The notes beneath the pieces are model-generated. The model saw only the letters and a list, made by a program, of their open reading frames with translations, was not told where the DNA came from and searched no databases. Below are positions 55,771 to 64,000 of a DNA stretch of 64,000 nucleotides, one piece after another. A program made the position numbers and the translations under genes. Position 1 is the stretch's first letter. Every line of letters begins with the position of its first letter. Origin of the DNA: Solanum dulcamara (Eukaryota; Streptophyta; Magnoliopsida; Solanales; Solanaceae); the NCBI RefSeq assembly GCF_947179165.1, contig NC_077240.1:82038001-82102000 (forward strand). Direction: 5' to 3'.

Positions 55771-56564
55771 AAGCACGAAGAAGCAGTGGTTCAGTGAATA
55801 GAACAAGGGTGAAGACAAGCAAATAGTTTGGGCCGTGGGTCCAACTTGAGTAAATAGTACTTTGTTTAATGGGTTCAATTTATGTAGTTTTCTCCTCATA
55901 ATAACAGGCTTCGATCCATTTACTTTGGACTAAGTTGGATTAGTGGTGAATGTATATGTGGTTGATTTTTTCAAGGAAAATTTACATAAATGTACTACGT
56001 TAAAAAAATATTTACTATTTATAGCAATAATATTTTTTTTCACGGAATACTTATAATACAATTATAATATAATTTTACTACATATTAGCGAGAATAATTT
56101 ATAAAACTCATATAATACAAGTTTTATTCATGGATAATTTATTTATCACATACTTTAATACACTTATAATACATTGTGTCAATTTCTTACCAAACAAGTA
56201 TAATATATTTTAAAAAACTTATAATACATTTATATTGCATATATAATTCACTTTTAATACATAGTAGATATATCATAATATTGTTATATATTGATATAAA
56301 TGGTAATAAATAAAAAGTATCGCTAAAATCAGTAATTATTTATTAAAAAATATTTTTTTTAGTAATTTTTCCTTTTCTCAAATACCCATTTTATGAGATC
56401 ACTCTTTCTATTTCAATCTAATCTTACACATGCGAGGACAATCCTCCGAACAAAGTTCATTGCATCTTTGTAAAATGCACGTATTTAGAACTTTTATTAT
56501 GGGGTTCGAAACTTTATGGGTGGGTGTGTATGCAGTCGATTTTTTCAAATATCCATTTTATGAG

Positions 56565-59500
56565 TCGTTCCCCGGCACCTAAAAAATTTGTGGGCTAAAA
56601 CATGTAAAAAACTGGCAAAATCGCCTAATTTCTGTTGCATCGCCCTAAAATGCTCCAAAATATTATAAAAGCCCTGTCAGGGCTATTAGAGTCATTCCAT
56701 AGGTCGTTACGCATGCTACTAAAGAAGAATCAAAGAAAATTCACCCCGGACCCCTGACACCTAAAAAATATGTGGATTAACACATACGAAACACACGCAA
56801 AATCGTCTAATTTCTGTTGCGTCGCCCCTAAAATGATCCTCAACGCCGTAGAATCCCTGTCGGGCTACTGGAGTCATTCCTTAGGTCATTAAGGATGAAA
56901 CTAAAGAATAATCCAAGAAAATTCGACTCAGACTTCCGGCACCTAAAAAAATCTGTGAGCTAACATACACAAAAAACTGGCAAAATCGTTTAATTTCGGT
57001 TGCGTCGCCCCTAAAATGCTCCTAAACGTCGTAAAAGTCCCGTCGAGGCTACCGGAGTCGTTCTCCAAGTCGTTACAGATGCTACTAAAGAAGAATCCGA
57101 GAAATTTTGACTCGTACCCCCGGCACCTAAAAAATTTGTAGCCTAACACACGCAAATATTGGCAAAATTGCATATATCCTGTTGCGTCGCCCTAAAATGC
57201 TCCTAAACGCCGTAGAAGCCCCATTGGGCTACTGGAGTCGTTCCCTAGGTCATTACGGACGCTACTAAATAAGTATCCAAGAACATTCGATCCGTACCCG
57301 CAGCACCTAAAAATTCTTGGGCTAACACGCACAAAAAACTAGAAAAATCGACTAATTCCTGTTACATCGCCCCTAAAATGCTCCTAAACACCGTAAAACC
57401 CCGCCAAGGCTACTAGAGTGGTTCAACAGGTTGTTACAAACGCTACTAAAGAAGAATCCAAGAAAATTCGACCTAGACCCAACGCAACTGAAAAGTCCGT
57501 AGGCTAAAACACGCAAAAAACTGGCAAAATCGCCTAATTTCTGTTGCGTCGTCCTAAAATGCTCCTAAACGCCATAGAAGCCTTGTCGAGGCTGCTGGAG
57601 TCGTTCTTCAGGTTGTTACGAATGCTACTAAAGAAGAATCCAATAAAATTCAACTCGAACCCACGACATCTAAAAAATCCACGAACACACAAAAAATTGA
57701 AAAAATCGCCTAATTCTAGTTGTGTCGCCCTAAAATGCTCCTAAACGCCGAAAAAGCCCTGATAGGGCTATTAGAGTCATTTCCTAGATAGTTACGCATG
57801 CTTCTAAAGAAGAATCCAAACAAAATCGCCCAAGACCCCTGGCACCTAAAAAAACTGTGGGTTAACTCACACGAAACATATGCAAAATCATTTAATTCCT
57901 GTTGTGTCGCTCCTAAAATGCTCTCAAACGCCGTAGAATCCCTGCCGGGGCTACTGGAGTCATTTTCCAGGTCATTACGAATGCAACTAAAGAAGAATTC
58001 AAGAAAATTCAACCCGGACTTCTGGCACCTAAAAAATCTATGGGCGTTACACACAAAAAAATAGCAAAATCATTTAATTTTTGTTGTGTCGCCCCAAAAA
58101 TACTCCTAAATGCCGTAGAAGCCCCGCCGAGGCTATTAGTGTCGTTCCCCAGATCGTCATGGATGCTACTAAAGAATAATCCAAGAAAATTCGATCCGTA
58201 CCCCCACCACCTAAAAAATCTGTGTGCTAAGACACATGAAAAATTGACAAAATCACTTATTCCTATTGCGTCGCCCCTAAATTGCTCCTAAACGCCGTAA
58301 GCCTCGTTGTAGTAATTAGAGTCATTGTCCAGATCGTTACAGACGTTACTAAATAAGAATCGAGAAAGTTCGATCCGAACCCCCGGCAACTAAAAAATTT
58401 GTGGGCTAACACACACGAAAAACTGACTAAATCACCTAATTTCTGTTGCGTCGCCCCTAAAATGCTCCTAAACACTGTAAAAGCCCCGCTAGGACTGTTG
58501 GAGTCATTTCTCAGGTCGTTAAGAACGCAACTAAAGAAGAATCCAAGAAAATTTGATCCAAACCCCGATACCTAAAAAATCTATGAGTTAACACAAGCGA
58601 AAAACTGGCAAAATCACCTGATTCTTGTTGCGTCGCCCCTAATATGCTTATAAATGCCGTAGAATGCCCCCGAGCCACTATAGTTGGTCCCAGATCATTA
58701 CAGACGCTGCTAAAGAAGATCTAAGACAATTCGACTCGGACTATCAATACCTAAAAAATCTGTGGGCATTACACATGAAAAACTGACAAAAACGTCTAAT
58801 TTCTGTTACGTCGCCCTTAAAATGCTCCTGAACACTATAGAAACACCGTGAGGGATACTGAAGTTGTTGCAGGTTGTTACGGACGCTACTAAATAAGAAT
58901 TTAAGAAAATTCGACCAGGACCACCGACACCTAAATAATCTTTGCGATAACACACACGAAAAATAGGCAAAACCATCTAATTCCTATTGAGTCGCCCTAA
59001 AATACTTCTAAACACCGTAGAAGCCCCGCCGGAGCTACTAGAGTTGTTCCCTAAGTCGTTAAAGATGCTATTAAATAATAATCCAAGAAAATTCAAACCG
59101 TACCCCCGGCACCTAAAAAATCAATGAGCTAATACACCCGAAATATTAAAAAATCGCCTAATTCCTATTTTTCGCCCCTAAAATGCTCCTTAATTTCGTA
59201 GACGCCCCGTCGGGGCTACAAGAGTCGTTCTCCAGGTCGTTACGAACGCTATTTAAGATGAATCGAAGAAAATTCAACCCGGGCACCAAAAAATTAATGG
59301 GCTAACACACATGAAAATTCTAGCAAATTGCCTAATTCCTGTTGCGTCGATTCTAAAATACTCCTAAACACTGTAGAAGCCTCTTCGGGGCTACTGGAGT
59401 CGTTCTCTTCGCCGTTATAGATGCTGATAAAGAAGAATCCAAGAAAGTTTATCCCGAACCAACGACACCTAAAAAATTTGTGGCTAACACACACGAAAAA

Positions 59501-62500
59501 CTGAGAAAATGGTCTAAATTGTGTTGCGTCGATCCTAAAATACTCCTAAACACTGTAGAAGCCTCTTCGGGGCTACTGGAGTCGTTCTCTTGGCCGTTAT
59601 AGATGCTGGTAAAGAAGAATCCAAGAAAGTTTATCCCGAACCAACGACACCTAAAAAATTTGTGGCTAACACACACGAAAAACTGAGAAAATGGTCTAAC
59701 TTGTGTTGCGTCCCACCTAAAATACAAATAAATGTCGTAGTAGCCCGACCGAGCCTACTAGATTTATTTCCCAAGTCGTTACGGACACTAATAAAGAAGA
59801 ATCCAAGAAAATTCGATCTGGATATTCAGCACCTAAAAATTCTGTGGACTAACACACTCAAAAACTGGCAAAATCATCTAAATTCTATTGCGTCACCCCT
59901 AAAATGCTCCTAAATATCATAGAAGCACTGTCTGGTCTACTAGAGTCGTCCTCAAGTCGTTACAGATGGTATTAAAGAAAAATCCAAGAAAATTTGACTC
60001 GAACCCCGGCACCCAAAAAATCCATGCGCTAATACACACGAAAAGCTGGCAAAATAGCCAAATATATATTGCGTCGCCCCTAAAATGCTTTGAAATGTCG
60101 TATAAGTCTCGCCGAGGCTACTACAATTGTTTCTCAGGACGTTACGCACAGTACTAAAGAAAAATCCAAGAAAATTCAACCTGAATCCCCGGTACCTAAA
60201 AATTCGTAGGCCTTAATTCTTATTGCGTTGACCCTAAAATGCTTCTAAAAGCCATAGAAGCTCTACTGGGGCTGGAATCATACCCAGGTTGTTACGAACA
60301 TTACTAAAGAAGAATCTAAGAAAATTTGACCCGTACCCCCGGCATCTAAAATATCTGTGGGCTAACACACATGAAATACTGATAAAATTGTCTAATTTCT
60401 ATTGCGTCGTCCTTAAAATGCTCCTAAACTCCATAAAAGCCCCATCGGAGCTATTGGAGTCGTTCCCCAAGTCGTTACAGACGCTACTAAAATAATAATC
60501 CAAGAAAATTCAATAAAATTTGACCCGAAATCATGACACCTAAATAATCTGTGGCATAAGGCACACGAAAAAACTTGCAAAATCACGTAATTGTTGTTTT
60601 ATCGTCCATAAATTGATTCTAAATGTCGAAAAAGCACCGTCGGTGCTACTGCAGTCGTTTCTTAGGACGTTACGGACACTACTAAAGAAGATCCAAGAAA
60701 ATTTGATCCGGACCATCGACGCCTAAAAATTTCGTACACTAATACACACGAAAAATTGTGAAATAGCCTAATTCCTGTTGCGTCGCATCTAAAATGCTCC
60801 TAAACGCTGTAGAAGCCCTGCTGGGCCACTAGTGTTATTCCCCAGGTCGTTATTGACCCTACTAAAGAAGAATTCAAGAAAATTCGACCCAAACCACCGG
60901 CACCTAAAAAATCTGTGGGTTAACACACATGAAAAATTGACAAAATAGCCTAATTCTTGTTGCGTCACCCCTAAAATGCTCCTATACGCTGAAGAAGTCC
61001 CAGTAGGCTACTAAAATCATTTCCTAGGTCTTTACAGATGCTATTAAAGAAGAATTCAAGAAAATTCAACAAGACCCTCGGTGCCAAAAAAAATCTATGG
61101 ACTAACACACACGAAAAGTTGACAACATCGCCTAATTCATGTTGCGTCGCCTTTAAAATGCACTTAAACACCGTAGAAGCCCCTTTGGGGCTACTAGAGT
61201 CATTCTCCAAATCGTTATGAATGCTAATAAAGAAGAATCCAAGAAAATTCGATTTGGACCACTGGCATCTTAAAAATATATGGACTAACACACACGAAAA
61301 ACTAGCAAAATAGCCTAATTTTTATTGCGTCACCCCTAAAATGCTCATAAACGCCGTAGAAGCTCCGATGGGCTACTAGAATCCTTCACCAGGTCGTTAC
61401 GGACTCTACTAAAGAAAAATTTAAGAAAACTCAACTCAGACCCCCAGAACCTAAAAAATTTATGGGATAACTAAGACACATGAAAAAACTTGAAAAATCG
61501 GCTAATTTTTGTTACGTCGCACCTAAAATGCTCATAAATGCCGTAAAAGCCCCACTGAGGCTACTGGAGTCACTCTCCAGCTCATTACAGACACCACTAA
61601 AGAAGAATCCAAGAAAGTTCCCCCCGAACCCAAGACAACTAAAAATCCATAGGATAATACACATGAAAAACTGGCAAAATCGCCTAATTCCTGTTGCATC
61701 GCTTCTAAAAATGCTTCTAAATACCATAGAAGACCAACCAGGATTGCTAGAGTCAATCTCTAAGTCGTTACAGATGCTACTAAAGAAGATTCCAAGAAAA
61801 TTTGACAGTAGCCTCGGCACCTAAAAAATTCGTTGTTTAACACACACCAAAAACTGGTAAAATCGCCTAATTCCTGTTGCGTCACCTCTAAAATGCTCCT
61901 AAATACCGTAGAAGCCCCAGGCTGGTAGAGTCATTTCTCAAGTCGTTATGGACGCAAAAAGAAGAATCCTAGAAAATTTGACCTGGAACTCTGGCACCAA
62001 AAAATCCATGGGCTAACACACATGAAAAACTAGCAAAATTGCCTCATTTCTGTTGTGTCGCCTCTAAAATGCTTATAAACATTATAGAAGTCCCGTCGGG
62101 ACTACTAAAGTTGTTCCATAGGTCCTTATGGATGCTACTAAAGGAGAATCCAATAAAATTCGACCCAAAACCCCGGCACCTAAAAGATATATGGGATAAC
62201 ACACCCAAAAAATTAGAAAAATTGCCTAATTACTGTTGCGTCGCCCCTAAAATGCTCGTAAGTGCCGTAGAAGCCCCGCCGAGGCTGCTAGAGTCATTAT
62301 CCAAGTTGTTACAAATGCTAATAAAGAAGAATCTAAGAAAATTCGACCCAGACCCCAACACCTAAAAAATTTTTGGGCTAACACACACGAAAGACTAGCA
62401 AAATCGTCTAATTCTTGTTGCGTCCCCCCTAAAATTTTCCTAAATGCCGTAGAAGCCCTGTCGGGGCTACTGGTGTCATTCCCTAGGTCGTTATAGATGA

Positions 62501-64000
62501 TACTAAAGAATAATTCAAGAAAATTCGTTCTGGACCCCCGGCACCTAAAAACTCTATGGGCGTTTTACATGAAACATTGGCAAAATCACCTAATTACTAT
62601 TGCATCGCCTTTAAAATGCTCCTAAACATCTTAAAAGCCGCGCTGGGGCTGGTGGAGTAGTTTTCTACATCGTTATATATACTACTAAAGAAGAGTCCAA
62701 GAAAATTCAACACGGACCCCTGACACCTAAAAAATTCATAGGCTAACACACACGAAAAACTAGCAATATCGCCTAATTCGTGGTGCGTCGCCCCTAAAAT
62801 TCTCCTAAACACCATAGAAGCCTCGTCGGGTCTACTAGAGTTGTTCCCTAGGTCTTTACGGATGCTACTAAGGAAGAATCTAAAAAACTTCAATCCGGCC
62901 CCCTGACACCAAAAAAAATGTGGGGTAACACACCAAAAACTAGCAAAATCGCCTAATTTCCGTTGCGTCTCTCTTAAAATGCTCCTAAATACCATAGAAG
63001 CCCTTCCGGGGCTACTTGAATCATTGAAAAAGTTGTTACAGACGCTACAAAAGAAGATTCCAAGAAAATTCTATCCGAATCTCCAGCACCAAAAAAATCT
63101 GTGGGCTAACACATACGAAAAATTGGTAAAATTGACTAATTCCCATTGCGTCTCCTCTACAATGCTCTTAAACACCATAAAAGTCACACTGGGGTTACTG
63201 GAGTCAGTTTCCATGTCATTACGGACGCTACTAAATAAGAATTCAAGAAAATTTGACCCAGACCCCTGACACCTAAAAACGTTATGAGCTAACACACACG
63301 AAAAACTAGTAAATCACTTAATTTCTATTGTGTCGCCTTTGAAATGATCCTAAACAACGTAGAATCCCCGTGGGTAATGGAGGCGCTTACCAAATCATTA
63401 CAGATGTTACTAAAGAAGAATTCAAGAAAATTCAACCCAAACCCCTGACACCTAAAAAATTCGCAGGCTAATACGTAAAACTGGCAGAATCGCCTAATTC
63501 TTATTGTGTCGCCCCTAAAATGCTCCTAAACACCGTAGAAGTGTCGTCGAGGCTACTGGAGTCGTTGCGGACTCTATTAAAGAAGAATCCAAGAAAATTC
63601 GATCCGAACCTTGGGCACCTAAAAAATCTGTGGGCTAATATAGACGAAGAATTGGTAAAATCGCCTAATTCTTATTGCTCTCTTCTAAAATACTTCTAAA
63701 TGCCTTAAAAGCTCCACTGTAGCTACTTGAATAGCTCTCAGGTCGTTACAGGAGTTACTAAAGAAGAATGCAAAAAAATTTGACCTAGACACGATACCTA
63801 AAAAGTTCATAGGATAACACACACGAAAATTGATAAAATCGCAAAATTTCTGTTGCGTCGCTTCTAAAATGCTTGTAAACACCGTAGAAGTCCCGCCAGG
63901 GCTATTGGAGTCATTCTCTAGGTCATTAATGATTCTAATAAAGAGGAATGCCAGAAAATTCAATTGGACCCCAGCCCTAAAAAGTCCGAGGGTTAACATA
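56565..64000. repeat. Satellite array, monomer about 181 bp, about 41 diverged monomers
   Basis: The marker CACCTAAAAAATCTGTGGGC recurs at 56576, 56758, 56940, 57124, 57304, 57485, 57667, 57843, 58026, 58208, 58387 and so on to the end, with spacings of 176-184 bp. Other constant words are GTTGCGTCGCCCCTAAAATG, CTCCTAAACGCCGTAGAAGC, GCTACTGGAGTCGTTCC, GTCGTTACGGACGCTACTAA and AAGAATCCAAGAAAATTCGA. The array is more GC-rich than its flank. Monomers are diverged, roughly 75-90% alike by eye; some carry internal deletions (the unit at 60190-60250 lacks the CTAACACACACGAAAAACTG part). It continues past the right edge. Monomer length is in the range of known Solanum subtelomeric satellites, but I cannot assign it to a named family. 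Confidence 0.97.

Larger units (their letters stand above)
55294..56564. other. RPN8 upstream region and AT-rich flank of the satellite array
   Basis: No gene is seen. It holds the paired site II motif (55464-55481), the GAGTATATA minisatellite (about 55613-55755), a very AT-rich stretch (55970-56400) and a short direct repeat, CCATTTTATGAG, at about 56389 and 56553, the second copy directly before the first satellite monomer. Confidence 0.6.

Noticed and set aside
56943..63999. Many open frames of 60-132 codons with recurring peptide words (FFRCRGSGSNFL, NDLENDSSSP, SILGATQQELGDFASF).
   Set aside because: They are translations of satellite monomers. The repeat is about 181 bp, so frames shift between units; frames stay open only across one to two monomers, occur on both strands and lack constrained codon use.
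56565..64000. Regular repeat spacing suggesting a CRISPR array.
   Set aside because: Whole monomers repeat without unique spacers, repeats are diverged, and the DNA is plant nuclear.

Overview
This is nuclear plant DNA, AT-rich, with short exons split by long GT-AG introns. The organism is most likely a Solanaceae species, probably Solanum (tomato/potato group). The evidence is the protein sequences together with dense tRNA-derived SINEs, RTE-type LINE tails ending in TTG repeats, and small hAT-type MITEs familiar from that family. No bacterial, phage or CRISPR features are present.

Layout, left to right. (1) 144-5900, + strand: the 3' part of a DDHD-domain phospholipase A1-like gene of the SHOOT GRAVITROPISM 2 (SGR2) type; its 5' part lies outside the window. 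(2) 7628-20085 and (3) 21257-35490: a direct tandem duplication carrying two complete 16-coding-exon genes for the plastid biotin carboxylase subunit of heteromeric acetyl-CoA carboxylase. Both encode 535 residues and differ at 8 positions by hand comparison. A spacer of about 1.2 kb of single-copy DNA separates them. (4) 35727-40538, +: a mitochondrial ribosomal protein bL19 gene, with LINE debris in its last intron. (5) 42321-43668, +: SF3b14/p14 (SF3B6), a U2 snRNP branch-site protein. (6) 43669-49146: a gene-poor stretch with decayed transposon-like sequence, a nearly perfect 3 x 342 bp tandem repeat, and a short plastid-tRNA-like fragment. (7) 49147-55293, - strand: a complete RPN8 (26S proteasome lid subunit) gene of ten coding exons, 310 residues. 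(8) About 56565 to the window end: a tandem satellite array with a monomer of about 181 bp, some 41 diverged monomers, continuing past the right edge.

The genes are unrelated housekeeping genes (membrane lipid/gravitropism, plastid fatty-acid synthesis, mitochondrial translation, splicing, protein turnover) and do not form a functional cluster. The interest lies in genome evolution. The tandem duplication begins at or very near the transcription start of the biotin carboxylase gene, so copy 2 appears to lack the ancestral upstream promoter. The two copies share older SINE and MITE insertions but differ by later insertions and microsatellite growth. A tract of about 1 kb around exon 6 looks homogenised by gene conversion. 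The satellite monomer carries a small dyad whose two arms co-vary among monomers.

All exon boundaries were placed by eye from GT/AG sites, reading-frame continuity and remembered family sequences. No alignment or database search was run.
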